Under the pieces are notes generated by a model. It saw only the letters and a program-made list of their open reading frames with translations. It did not search any database and was not told where the DNA came from. A stretch of DNA of 64,000 nt. Source: Pseudohalocynthiibacter aestuariivivens (lineage in GTDB: Bacteria; Pseudomonadota; Alphaproteobacteria; Rhodobacterales; Rhodobacteraceae). A program made the translations under genes and the position numbers. The stretch is from assembly GCF_011040495.1 (NCBI RefSeq), contig NZ_CP049037.1:1984001-2048000 (forward strand). The letters are read 5' to 3'. Shown here piece after piece: positions 1 through 8,708 of this stretch (within the stretch, counting starts at the first letter, position 1; every line of letters begins with the position of its first letter).

Positions 1-155
1 AGGGTGCCGGCATGATGATCATGGTCGCCTCGCGGTTCCAGCTAACCGACATCGTGATCATGGGTATCATCCTGATCGGCATCATCGGCTACGGCATCGA
101 CATCCTGATGCGCAAGGCAGAGGATTGGCTGGTCCCATGGAAGGGTCGGGTCTGA
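1..155 (+). CDS. ABC transporter permease, C-terminal end (partial)
   Basis: The reading frame is open from the window edge and stops at a TGA ending at 155. The 50 visible residues contain one hydrophobic segment (IVIMGIILIGIIGYGIDILM), then a charged end with AEDWLVPWKGR. This tail is typical of the inner-membrane permease of NitT/TauT/SsuC-type importers (nitrate, sulfonate, thiamine precursor and similar substrates). The substrate cannot be told from this fragment. The gene is convergent with the TauE/SafE-type permease that follows. Confidence 0.75.
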   Translation, partial: GAGMMIMVASRFQLTDIVIMGIILIGIIGYGIDILMRKAEDWLVPWKGRV

Positions 156-174
156 AACTATTGCTGCGTGCGAT

Positions 175-936
175 TCAGATCGCGCGCAGCGTCAGGCTGA
201 TCCCCATCGCCACCAGCATGATCAACACCCCGATGCGGAATGCGTCGGGGGACAGCCGGTCGCGCACACGCCCGCCAATCGCCACACCCGCAAAAGCGAC
301 ACCAACCCCCATCACCGACAAAACGAGGGCAGCAAAGGTAAATATCCCCAGCCGTTGCAGCCCGATGGCCATGATGATGCTGGACAGGGTAAATGAACAG
401 TTCATCGCCTGAATGAAAACCGCACGGTCTAGCTTGAGCGCCATCAGGTAGGGCAAGGAAGGTATCACCTGCGATCCGGTGACGCCATTCACGATCCCCG
501 TCAGAAAACCGCTCAGCGGTGCCAGACGCCGCGCCGGGCCGGGGGCGAGCGCAACACCCGGTTTGGCGAGGAAAAAGAGGCTCCACAGGACCAGAACCAC
601 CCCCAGTAGCGCGCCGGCCAGCCGCCCATCAATACGGGCCAGCATCCATAACCCGATCAGCAATCCCGGCACCGTCGCCAGCAACATCGGCCAGAACCGC
701 CGCACTGTCGCGCTGAATTTCCCGGCCTGCACCATCACAAGGATGTTCGCGGCCACCGACGGAATGATCACCAGCGGCAGCGCCTCCTTCAGTCCGACCG
801 CCACGGCGAGGAACGGCAGGCACATCGTCGAAAAGCCAAGCCCGGTCACGCCCTTCGCCGCCCCGGCAAAAAGATAGGTGGCAAACACCGCCGCGATCTG
901 CCCGGCAGAATAGGCACTCGTCAGATCGCTCAGCAT
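175..936 (-). CDS. TauE/SafE (TSUP) family membrane transporter
   Basis: A 253-residue protein made almost entirely of hydrophobic segments, the usual length and layout for the TSUP family of sulfite, sulfoacetate and organosulfur exporters. The family-typical repeated half structure is visible, with a first half rich in GxGFSTMCLPFLAV-like sequence and a second half starting near GFLTGIVNGVTG, the conserved GxxxGxxG part of the second repeat. ATG at 936 is preceded by a GGGGCGGAACT stretch. A sulfonate-type permease fragment lies next to it, which may hint at sulfur metabolism, but the two genes are convergent. The substrate is unknown. Confidence 0.8.
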   Translation of the reverse strand: MLSDLTSAYSAGQIAAVFATYLFAGAAKGVTGLGFSTMCLPFLAVAVGLKEALPLVIIPSVAANILVMVQAGKFSATVRRFWPMLLATVPGLLIGLWMLARIDGRLAGALLGVVLVLWSLFFLAKPGVALAPGPARRLAPLSGFLTGIVNGVTGSQVIPSLPYLMALKLDRAVFIQAMNCSFTLSSIIMAIGLQRLGIFTFAALVLSVMGVGVAFAGVAIGGRVRDRLSPDAFRIGVLIMLVAMGISLTLRAI

Positions 937-972
937 AGTTCCGCCCCGGCCAGAGAATCGTGCGTGTTGAAC

Positions 973-2757
973 CTAGCGCCCGTCATACCCCTGCTTTTGC
1001 GCCTTGTAGAGCTGCGCATACAGCCCGTTTTCATCCAGCAATTCGGCATGCTTGCCGCTCTCTACCAGCTTGCCTGCCTCCAGCACGAAAATCCGGTCCG
1101 CATCCGCGATGGACGACAGCCGGTGGGCAACGACAATCGTCGTCTTGCCGCGTGTCAGCCGGTCCAACGCGGATTTTATCCGCTCCTCTGTTGCCTGATC
1201 CAGCGCCGATGTGGCCTCGTCCAGCAGCAGGATCGGCGCATCGCGCAGGAACGCCCGCGCAATCGCAATCCGCTGTTTCTGCCCCCCCGACAACTGCGCC
1301 CCCTTGGGGCCGACCGAGGCATCGCCCCGACGGCGGATCAGTTCGGCGATCTCAGCATTTTCGGCCGCTTGCCAGATCTCGGCTTCGCTGGCCTCGGGTT
1401 TGACGTAGCGGATATTTTCCCAGATCGAGTTGTTGAAAATCACGATATCCTGCGCCACCACTGAATAGGCCCCGCGCAGCGCCTTTAACCGCAGCCCGTC
1501 GATCGGCTGCTCGCCGATGGTGATCTGCCCGCCCTGCGCATTATAAAGCCGCGACAGCAGCGATAGAATCGTCGTCTTGCCCGACCCGGTAGAGCCGACA
1601 ATCGCCGACACTTGCCCGCCCTTGAATGTCAGGTTCAGCCCGTCAAACAACGGCTGATCGGCACTGTAAGCGAATGTCACATCGTCGAACGCAATATCGC
1701 CACGCGTGTCAAACTCCTCGACCGCGTCCGCGGCGTCCGTGATTGTCGGCACCTCGTCATACAGCCCGCGAATACGGTCCAGCAGCACCATGTTGGCCTG
1801 CAACCCGCCAAAGAACAGCGCCAGCAGCCGGGCCGGATCGAACACCATGACCATGCCCAGCAGGAACATGATGATCCCGGCCCCATCCACGTCGAAATCG
1901 GGGCTCAGCACCATGTAGCCGCCACCGCCGATGACCAGCACATAAACAAAGGCCGAACTGAGGTCGATCGACGGCATCACCAGCGCCTGCGTGATCTGCA
2001 CCCGGTTCATCAGGTCGCGGATGTGCCCGGTGCCCTTCAGCAGACGTTTGGCCTCCACATCTTCCTGACTGGCGATCTTGACGGTGCGCATCCCGTTCAC
2101 CGTCTCCTCAATCCCGTTCATGTAGTCGGCCAGTTCGGTCTCGGCCTGTCCTTGGGTGATCTTGACCCGGTCAGAGACGAAATTCATCACCCAGATGATG
2201 AACGGCAGCACCACCACCGCCGTGCCAAACAGGATCGGGTTCTTGTAGATCAGATAGCCCGACACGATGATCACCGTGATCGCGTCGCGCAGGGCATTGG
2301 CCACCGCCTGCCCGATGAACACACCCAGCAACTGCGTCTGCGTCACCAGCCGCTGTATGATCTCGCCCGACTTTGTCCGCTCAAAATACGCCAGATCGAG
2401 CGACATCATGTGGTCGATCAGATCGCGTCGCATCTGGAAAATCGCGTCGTTGCTGACCCAGACCGTAACCCGCGGCACCAGATAGGACATCAGCCCGCGA
2501 ACCGCGAAGAGAAAGAAGACCACGCCGCAAACCTGCACCAGATCCCCCACGGTGCCACTGTCGAAAATCACCCGCAGACCATCCTCGGTCATCGCCAGAA
2601 ACTGCTGATAAACCACGCCCTGCGCGAGGATCATCAGCAACACCAGCAACAGCCAAGGCAGCTTTTGTCGCAGATAGCGCGACCACAGCCAGCGCAGATT
2701 GGCACGGTCCCGCTCGGTATATAGCGGTGCGCGTTCGGGTCGCCGGGGTTTGCTCAT
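973..2757 (-). CDS. ABC exporter, fused permease and ATPase (MsbA/multidrug type)
   Basis: A 594-residue half-transporter that would act as a homodimer in the inner membrane. The N-terminal part (about 1-330) is an ABC type-1 membrane domain with six predicted helices. The C-terminal part is an ATPase with Walker A GSTGSGKT near residue 388, the signature LSGGQKQRIAIARAFL near 488, Walker B ILLLDEATSALD and the H-loop AHRLS. Domain order and length match lipid, multidrug or peptide exporters of the MsbA class. No substrate clue lies nearby. The ATG at 2757 has only a weak ribosome site. Confidence 0.88.
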   Translation of the reverse strand: MSKPRRPERAPLYTERDRANLRWLWSRYLRQKLPWLLLVLLMILAQGVVYQQFLAMTEDGLRVIFDSGTVGDLVQVCGVVFFLFAVRGLMSYLVPRVTVWVSNDAIFQMRRDLIDHMMSLDLAYFERTKSGEIIQRLVTQTQLLGVFIGQAVANALRDAITVIIVSGYLIYKNPILFGTAVVVLPFIIWVMNFVSDRVKITQGQAETELADYMNGIEETVNGMRTVKIASQEDVEAKRLLKGTGHIRDLMNRVQITQALVMPSIDLSSAFVYVLVIGGGGYMVLSPDFDVDGAGIIMFLLGMVMVFDPARLLALFFGGLQANMVLLDRIRGLYDEVPTITDAADAVEEFDTRGDIAFDDVTFAYSADQPLFDGLNLTFKGGQVSAIVGSTGSGKTTILSLLSRLYNAQGGQITIGEQPIDGLRLKALRGAYSVVAQDIVIFNNSIWENIRYVKPEASEAEIWQAAENAEIAELIRRRGDASVGPKGAQLSGGQKQRIAIARAFLRDAPILLLDEATSALDQATEERIKSALDRLTRGKTTIVVAHRLSSIADADRIFVLEAGKLVESGKHAELLDENGLYAQLYKAQKQGYDGR

Positions 2758-2841
2758 GGTCAGGTATCCGTCGGTTGCGGGTGCGTTCCGCCCGACTTAG
2801 CGCGTTCCGGCACCGAGGTCATCCCGCAATGGGACCCGGCC

Positions 2842-4623
2842 CTATTCCCAGCAGCTGACCAGCACGGTCATACCATTGGCCCGGTCGGTCAGTTCGGCAG
2901 GCGCAATGGCACCCGCGCCGTTCGTAACGGACACCCGAACGCCTGCATCTTTCAACACCTGACCAACCGCCCCGGCATCCGCGGCAAAGCTGACACCGTC
3001 CGGCAATTGCCGCCCGCCGCTCTTGCGCGGCAGCAACATGCCCAGCACCGCACCGCCAGTGTCAAAAACCGGACCGCCCGCGTCACCGTCCAGCGCGGCC
3101 AGCTCCAGTCGGCTCAGATCCTCTTCCCCGTTCAGACCTCGCAGTTCCGCGACCTCGCCATAGGTCAGCGACGGCGCACCCAGCACCCCACCGTAGGAAA
3201 AACCAGCCACAGCCACGTCTGATTTCAGGCGCGGCGCAACCTCTAGAAAGTTCGCCACATTCATCGGAGCCAGTGCATCCTTTGGACGCAGCACGACAAT
3301 GCCCAGCGCAGTGTTCTGCGCCGCGATCTCTGCCTCGTACTCGTCCTCGATCGTGATGTGCCCACAACTCTGAACAACCTCGGTTGTGGTGATCACGGTG
3401 CCGCGCGTATCAACATAAAAACCGGTCCGTGACAGGACAGGCTTACGAATCTCCAACCCGGAAATCAGGTCAATGCTCTGCGCGTCGTTATATCCCTCGG
3501 CAGGGTCCAACACCCCGTCGATCCGGGCAAAGCTCTGCTGCATCTCGCCCAGTATCCGCGTCCGACGCTCTTCGTCCCCAGCAGGCCAGATCAGGCTAAA
3601 GCCCTTGATTTGACCGTTCTTCAGCGTCGCCTCTGTATGCGAGATCATCGTCGCGCTTTCACCGATAAGGGTGAAACTGTTGTTGTCGCGCTCTCTCGGA
3701 CCGTCCAGCGGGACGATCCGCAGCGTCTGCATGATGTCATACAGACCAAAGAGCGTGTCCTGATTGCCCTCCTGACTGATCATTAGAACGCTTGCAGGGA
3801 TATCGCCGGTGGCCTCGAAATGGGCAAAGGGCGGCTCGTATTTGGTGAATTGCACGACACCCGTGGGCACGATCATCTCGATCCCCATCTGCGGGTCGCT
3901 GACCATCGCCAGCCCCATCCCGTCCAGAACAGCATTATACTGCCCCAACAGTTGCGCGCGTTGCTTGGTGGTCAGAACGCCGGTCGGCTCATGCCCGTTC
4001 TCGGTCTGCCATGCGGCCATTGACCGGCGCGTGCCACCGCCGAATGCGGCGTCGATCCGTCCGGCATAATGCCCACCCCATTTCAGCGCGACCTGTAGCG
4101 CCGCCCGCTCTTCCCGGTTCAGGCGGCTTTCACCGGCGCGCGCCTCACGCGGGGTTTCGTCCACTTCTTCGGGTTCTGGCAGCGGCTCGACCGCGACACT
4201 CTCGGTCGTCGCGGCATCGTCCTGTGGGTCTGGTTCGGCAGTGTCGGCCGGCACGACCGCCTGTGCTGCGGCCAACTGATCCTCGCCAATCGGCCAGATC
4301 TGGCGTTCGAAATCATCGGCATCGGCAATATAGCTGTCACGCGGGATGCGACCCTGCGACCGCAATGTGGACAGGATACGTTGCGCATCGTCAGGCGCAT
4401 AAGGCCCCAGCGCGATACCATACCAACCCGAGCCCAGATAAAACCCGTTGACGTCCCGCAACTCGCTCGCGCGGCGTTGAAGCCCCTCGTTGATCGCATT
4501 CAGATTGGGCTGCGCCTCGATCTGAACCCAGACATTTGCCTGACCAGAGGAAGATTGCTGCGCATGCCCCGTTTGAACTGCCAGAATTAGCACACATACC
4601 GCCGCCAGAAATGTCCGTACCAT
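2842..4623 (-). CDS. Exported SPOR/peptidoglycan-binding protein with inactive trypsin-like domain
   Basis: The start at 4623 gives a signal peptide (MVRTFLAAVCVLILAVQTGHA, cut before QQ) and 593 residues; an ATG nine codons upstream is open but has no ribosome site, whereas AAGGGT precedes 4623. In order: a SPOR-like segment (about 25-110), an acidic Pro-rich linker, a PG_binding_1-type repeat (LNREERAALQVALKW to LTTKQRAQL, about 165-230), a long middle region, and a chymotrypsin-fold C-terminal domain. In that last domain the usual TNAHVV reads TTTEVV, the DLALL Asp motif reads NTALG, and GNSGGP reads GDAGGP. All three catalytic positions are therefore changed. The likely role is a periplasmic binding or scaffold protein rather than a protease. 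Confidence 0.75.
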   Translation of the reverse strand: MVRTFLAAVCVLILAVQTGHAQQSSSGQANVWVQIEAQPNLNAINEGLQRRASELRDVNGFYLGSGWYGIALGPYAPDDAQRILSTLRSQGRIPRDSYIADADDFERQIWPIGEDQLAAAQAVVPADTAEPDPQDDAATTESVAVEPLPEPEEVDETPREARAGESRLNREERAALQVALKWGGHYAGRIDAAFGGGTRRSMAAWQTENGHEPTGVLTTKQRAQLLGQYNAVLDGMGLAMVSDPQMGIEMIVPTGVVQFTKYEPPFAHFEATGDIPASVLMISQEGNQDTLFGLYDIMQTLRIVPLDGPRERDNNSFTLIGESATMISHTEATLKNGQIKGFSLIWPAGDEERRTRILGEMQQSFARIDGVLDPAEGYNDAQSIDLISGLEIRKPVLSRTGFYVDTRGTVITTTEVVQSCGHITIEDEYEAEIAAQNTALGIVVLRPKDALAPMNVANFLEVAPRLKSDVAVAGFSYGGVLGAPSLTYGEVAELRGLNGEEDLSRLELAALDGDAGGPVFDTGGAVLGMLLPRKSGGRQLPDGVSFAADAGAVGQVLKDAGVRVSVTNGAGAIAPAELTDRANGMTVLVSCWE

Positions 4624-4720
4624 AGATGTAATTACCCTTACCTGTCGCATTTCGGTTTGATTTCAGAAAGTTTTATCAAATCTGCGCAATGATGCATCTA
4701 AAATATGCGTTCCGGGCCGA

Positions 4721-4749
4721 TTGACCCTCGTTCTGCCGCACCGTAGGTA
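4721..4749 (+). promoter_or_regulatory. Candidate sigma-70 promoter for glyQ
   Basis: TTGACC (4721-4726), a 17-base spacer and TAGGTA (4744-4749) lie about 37 bases before the glyQ ATG. The ribosome site is GAGG at 4777-4780, so a short untranslated leader is expected. Identified by eye only. Confidence 0.4.
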
Positions 4750-4786
4750 GAACCGGCTATTTTTTGGACAAGTCCCGAGGGCAGTC

Positions 4787-5716
4787 ATGTCGGATACCGG
4801 AACCACCCCCCGCAGCTTTCAGGAGATCATCCTGCGCCTGCAATCCTACTGGGCCACGCAGGGCTGTGCGGTCCTGCAACCCTACGACATGGAAGTGGGG
4901 GCCGGTACGTTTCACCCTGCCACCACATTGCGTTCGCTCGGCACGACCCCGTGGGCCGCAGCTTATGTTCAGCCATCCCGCCGCCCCACCGACGGGCGCT
5001 ATGGTGACAGCCCCAACCGCTGGCAGCATTATTACCAGTATCAGGTCATCATCAAACCCAGCCCGCCAGATCTTCAGGCACTCTATCTCGGCTCGCTCAA
5101 GGCGATCGGGATCGATATGGACCTGCACGACATCCGCTTTGTCGAGGATGACTGGGAAAGCCCGACATTGGGCGCATGGGGTCTAGGCTGGGAGGTCTGG
5201 TGCGACGGGATGGAAGTCAGCCAGTTTACCTACTTCCAGCAGGTCGGCGGGCACGACTGCACGCCTGTCTCGGGTGAATTGACCTATGGTCTCGAACGAC
5301 TGGCGATGTACGTGCTCGGCTTTGATGATGGTAACAAAATGCCGTTCAACGATCCCGCCGCCCCGATCCCACTGACCTATGGCGATGTCTTTCAGGAGGC
5401 CGAGGCACAATATGCCCGCTGGAACTTTGACGTGGCCGACACCGACACGCTGCTGCAGCACTTCCTCGATGCCGAGGCCGAATGCGCCCGCATTCTGGAC
5501 GCGCCAGAGATGGATCCGAAAACAGGCCGACGCATCATTATGGCCCTGCCCGCCTATGATCAATGCATCAAGGCCAGCCATATCTTTAACCTGCTCGACG
5601 CGCGCGGCGTGATCTCGGTGACGGAACGCCAAGCCTATATCGGCCGCGTGCGGACCTTGGCCAAAAAATGCGCCGATGCGTTCGTGCTGACCGAAGCCGG
5701 TGGATGGGCGGCATGA
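4787..5716 (+). CDS. glyQ: Glycine--tRNA ligase alpha subunit
   Basis: A 309-residue protein with the hallmark N-terminus of bacterial GlyQ ([18 protein letters not shown], then [16 protein letters not shown]). It is the catalytic class II synthetase core of the alpha2beta2 enzyme that charges tRNA-Gly in the cytoplasm. Class II motifs are visible: the [14 protein letters not shown] stretch (motif 2 region) and GLERLAMYV (motif 3). Length is normal for the family. GAGG sits seven bases before the ATG. The beta subunit gene follows on the same strand, separated by a small membrane protein gene, an arrangement I associate with Rhodobacterales. Confidence 0.97.
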   Translation: MSDTGTTPRSFQEIILRLQSYWATQGCAVLQPYDMEVGAGTFHPATTLRSLGTTPWAAAYVQPSRRPTDGRYGDSPNRWQHYYQYQVIIKPSPPDLQALYLGSLKAIGIDMDLHDIRFVEDDWESPTLGAWGLGWEVWCDGMEVSQFTYFQQVGGHDCTPVSGELTYGLERLAMYVLGFDDGNKMPFNDPAAPIPLTYGDVFQEAEAQYARWNFDVADTDTLLQHFLDAEAECARILDAPEMDPKTGRRIIMALPAYDQCIKASHIFNLLDARGVISVTERQAYIGRVRTLAKKCADAFVLTEAGGWAA

Positions 5717-5740
5717 CCCCACACCGCTCCAGCGCGCCGC

Positions 5741-5784
5741 ACCGACGCAATACCGACGTGATACCGACACGCTACCGACGTGCC
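5741..5784. repeat. Four tandem copies of an 11-bp unit (ACCGACGTGAT-like)
   Basis: Four consecutive 11-base units lie between glyQ and the next gene: accgacgcaat, accgacgtgat, accgacacgct, accgacgtgcc. The same array, again four units, occurs at 59014-59057. The period equals one turn of B-DNA, so every unit would present the same face to a protein. Function unknown. Confidence 0.8.
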
Positions 5785-5804
5785 GTAATCGGGATTTCCG
5801 GCTG

Positions 5805-6332
5805 ATGGGAAAAATCCTTGCCACTGCCATTGTCGCCTGCGCGCTCATCGCCGGGGCGGCGATGTATTACCTTCAGGTCTATGCCTTTTATGACGAGGTC
5901 GCGGCGGATGGCCGTACCGACGTGCAGATCACCTCGCTGATCACTGGCGTGCCGGAACCCGTGCTTTATGATGGTTTCCACGCCATCGACGCCAGCAGTT
6001 CTCCGATCCGTTACCGCGCCTGTTTCACCACCTCGATGAGCCACGCGATGTTGACCGAAACCTTTGTTTTATATGACAAAGCCGAGCCTCTGGTCGCGCC
6101 CAACTGGTTCGACTGCTTTGACGCCAAGGCCTTGGGCACCGCACTGGAAGAGGGCCGCGCACTGGCCTTTCTGGGCACCGAAAACATCGAATACGGCATC
6201 GACCGGATCGTGGCGATCGACGAGGATGGGCGCGGCTGGGTCTGGCACCAGATCAACCGTTGCGGCGCAATCGTGTTTGATGGCCAGCGCGCACCCGATG
6301 ACTGCCCACCGCCGCCCGCCTCGACCTACTGA
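5805..6332 (+). CDS. Membrane-anchored DUF6446-type protein
   Basis: A 175-residue protein starting MGKILATAIVACALIAGAAMYY, a single N-terminal membrane anchor, followed by a soluble domain of about 150 residues with Cys pairs (RYRACFTTS, WFDCFD, INRCGAIVF, PDDC) that could form disulfides outside the membrane. The start at 5805 is chosen because upstream codons run through the 11-bp repeat array and lack the hydrophobic start. It lies between glyQ and glyS, where Rhodobacterales genomes usually carry a DUF6446 gene; I make the family call from recall of sequence and position. Biochemical function is unknown. Confidence 0.65.
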   Translation: MGKILATAIVACALIAGAAMYYLQVYAFYDEVAADGRTDVQITSLITGVPEPVLYDGFHAIDASSSPIRYRACFTTSMSHAMLTETFVLYDKAEPLVAPNWFDCFDAKALGTALEEGRALAFLGTENIEYGIDRIVAIDEDGRGWVWHQINRCGAIVFDGQRAPDDCPPPPASTY

Positions 6333-6405
6333 CGCCCACTGGACCCCACCCCGCCTTGCCGCTATCCACCCTTCACACCCCTTACCCAACCGGACCTGAC
6401 GCGCC

Positions 6406-8577
6406 ATGCCTGATCTGCTGATCGAACTGTTTTCCGAAGAAATTCCCGCGCGCATGCAATCACGCGCGGCAGACGACCTGCGCGCACGGGTGACGGACGG
6501 GCTGGTTGAGGCCGGGCTGACCTACGCGGGGGCTGCTGCGTTTTCTACGCCCCGCCGTCTGACCTTGACCGTGCAGGGCCTGCTGGCGGCGTCGCCCACC
6601 ACCCATGAAGAACGCAAAGGCCCGCGGACCGATGCACCGGACAAGGCTATCGAGGGCTTTTTGCGCGGGGCCGGTGTCGCCCGCGACGCACTAGAGGTTC
6701 GGGACGAGAAAAAGGGCCAAGTATACTTTGCGCGCATTACCAAACCGGGTCGCCCGGCCGAGGTGATCGTGGCCGAAGTTCTGGAAGCTGTCATTCGCAA
6801 CTTTCCGTGGCCCAAATCCATGCGCTGGGGGGCTGGCAGCCTGCGTTGGGTGCGTCCGTTGCATTCAATCCTGTGCATCCTGACCGACGACGCGGGCGAG
6901 ACATCCGTCGTACCGATGGACGTGGACGGGATCCCGACCGGCAACACAACCCAAGGTCATCGTTTCATGGCCCCCGGCACGATCAAAGTGTCCTCGTTCG
7001 ACCAGTACCAAAGCGCGTTGAAGGCGCATCACGTCATCCTAGACCCCACCGAGCGGGCCGAAGCGATATGGCAGGACGCCACCAATCAGGCATTTGCCGC
7101 CGGGCTGGAAGTGGTCGATGATCGCGGATTGCTGGCCGAGGTAGCCGGGCTGGTCGAGTGGCCCGTTGTGCTGATGGGCGAGATTGGCGCAGATTTTCTA
7201 GACCTGCCGCCCGAGGTGCTGCAAACCTCGATGAAAGAGCACCAGAAGTTCTTTTCCGTACGGAACCCCCGTACGAACCGCATTGAACGGTTCATCACTG
7301 TCGCCAACCGCGAGACCGCCGATAACGGCGCGACCATTTTGGCTGGCAATCAAAAGGTGCTGTCGGCACGTCTGGCAGATGCCAAATTCTTCTGGGAGAA
7401 TGACCTGCGCATTGCCGAGGCTGGTGGTCAGAAATGGCTCGATGCTCTCAGCAACGTCACCTTCCATAACAAACTCGGCTCACAGGCCGAACGGATCAAC
7501 CGTATCGCCGCACTGGCCCGCGAGGTCGCCCCCGCCGTGGGCGCCGACCCCGATCTGGCCGAACAGGCCGCCCGCTGGGCAAAGGCCGATCTGTCATCCG
7601 AAATGGTCTATGAATTCCCCGAATTACAAGGGCTTATGGGCCGCTACTACGCCGAGGCGGCAGGCATGCCCGTCGAAGTCGCCGCCGCCGCAGAGGAGCA
7701 CTACTCGCCGCTGGGGCCGTCCGACGATGTGCCGACTGCACCTGTTTCCGTGGCTGTCGCGCTGGCGGACAAGCTGGATCTGCTGACCGGGTTCTGGGCG
7801 ATTGACGAGAAACCCACCGGCAGCAAAGACCCGTTCGCGCTTCGCCGTGCGGCGTTGGGTGTTATTCGGTTGGTGGTAGAGAATGGGGCCGTCCTACCCC
7901 TGTTATCTCAGCTTGGATGGGGAACCTCGCTCAACCGGTTCCAGACGATGATCATTGACGCGTTGGCAAACGGAGATGTTCAAAGCGTCGATGATCTCAA
8001 TACGCAAGGCGTCGAAGGTGTCTTTTCAAAGGGCAAGTTCGACGATGTCGATAAAAACCTCCTCGCCTTCTTCCACGACCGCCTAAAAGTCTACCTGAAG
8101 GATCAAGGCATCCGCCACGACGTGATCGACGCCTGCGTTGCCATGCCCGGCAATGACGACCTCGCCCTGCTGGTCAAACGCGCCACCGCCCTCAGCAATT
8201 TCCTGAAAACCGACGATGGCGAGAACCTGTTGCAGGGCTTCAAGCGCGCCAACAACATCCTGACCCAAGCCGAGGAAAAGGACGGCGTCGAATACTCTTA
8301 CGGGGCCGACGTCAAGTTTGCCGAGACGGACGAGGAACGCGCGCTGTTCGCCGCGCTGGACACCCAAGGCCCGGTCATCACCGATGCGCTGGCATCCGAG
8401 GATTTCGCCGCAGCCATGTCCGCAATGGCCACCCTTCGCACGCCGATTGATGCGTTTTTCGAGGCCGTGCAGGTCAACACCGACAACTCTGTTGTGCGCC
8501 GCAACCGTCTGAACCTGCTCAGCCGTATCCGCAACACCTGCCTCGACGCCGCAGACCTCACCCGCATCGAAGGGTAA
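6406..8577 (+). CDS. glyS: Glycine--tRNA ligase beta subunit
   Basis: A 723-residue protein with the GlyS N-terminus (MPDLLIELFSEEIPARMQ) and the block MKEHQKFFSV that is characteristic of the family. The beta subunit binds tRNA-Gly and carries a C-terminal anticodon-binding region (about 600-720, ending VVRRNRLNLLSRIRN). An HD-like segment lies in the middle (LADKLDLLTGFW, then PTGSKDPFALRRAALG). Slightly longer than the roughly 690 residues of E. coli GlyS, with the extra length in the middle/C-terminal part. It pairs with glyQ upstream. Confidence 0.96.
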   Translation: MPDLLIELFSEEIPARMQSRAADDLRARVTDGLVEAGLTYAGAAAFSTPRRLTLTVQGLLAASPTTHEERKGPRTDAPDKAIEGFLRGAGVARDALEVRDEKKGQVYFARITKPGRPAEVIVAEVLEAVIRNFPWPKSMRWGAGSLRWVRPLHSILCILTDDAGETSVVPMDVDGIPTGNTTQGHRFMAPGTIKVSSFDQYQSALKAHHVILDPTERAEAIWQDATNQAFAAGLEVVDDRGLLAEVAGLVEWPVVLMGEIGADFLDLPPEVLQTSMKEHQKFFSVRNPRTNRIERFITVANRETADNGATILAGNQKVLSARLADAKFFWENDLRIAEAGGQKWLDALSNVTFHNKLGSQAERINRIAALAREVAPAVGADPDLAEQAARWAKADLSSEMVYEFPELQGLMGRYYAEAAGMPVEVAAAAEEHYSPLGPSDDVPTAPVSVAVALADKLDLLTGFWAIDEKPTGSKDPFALRRAALGVIRLVVENGAVLPLLSQLGWGTSLNRFQTMIIDALANGDVQSVDDLNTQGVEGVFSKGKFDDVDKNLLAFFHDRLKVYLKDQGIRHDVIDACVAMPGNDDLALLVKRATALSNFLKTDDGENLLQGFKRANNILTQAEEKDGVEYSYGADVKFAETDEERALFAALDTQGPVITDALASEDFAAAMSAMATLRTPIDAFFEAVQVNTDNSVVRRNRLNLLSRIRNTCLDAADLTRIEG

Positions 8578-8580
8578 CAC

Positions 8581-8608
8581 CGTAGGCCGGGCTTTAGCCC
8601 GGCACACG
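8581..8608. repeat. Palindromic intergenic repeat, copy 1
   Basis: The core GCCGGGCTTTAGCCCGGC (8586-8603) is a near-perfect palindrome directly after glyS. A second copy lies at 57931-57958, differing by one base in the loop and one in the flank. The shared context CGTAGGCCGGGCTT and AGCCCGGCAC makes this a dispersed REP-like element. It could form a strong hairpin in either transcript. Confidence 0.75.
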
Positions 8609-8708
8609 CCATGAGGGCAAAGTGCCGAGCGGTGCCCCGGCACACGCACAGCACCCTTGCCATAGCCCGCGCGCGCCGTATGCTGCACCGACACAGAAAG
8701 GTGCCGCA

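Noticed and set aside
1612..2724. 370-codon plus-strand frame opposite the ABC exporter
   Set aside because: The translation is rich in His, Gln and Arg with no domain; it mirrors the exporter gene and is a shadow.
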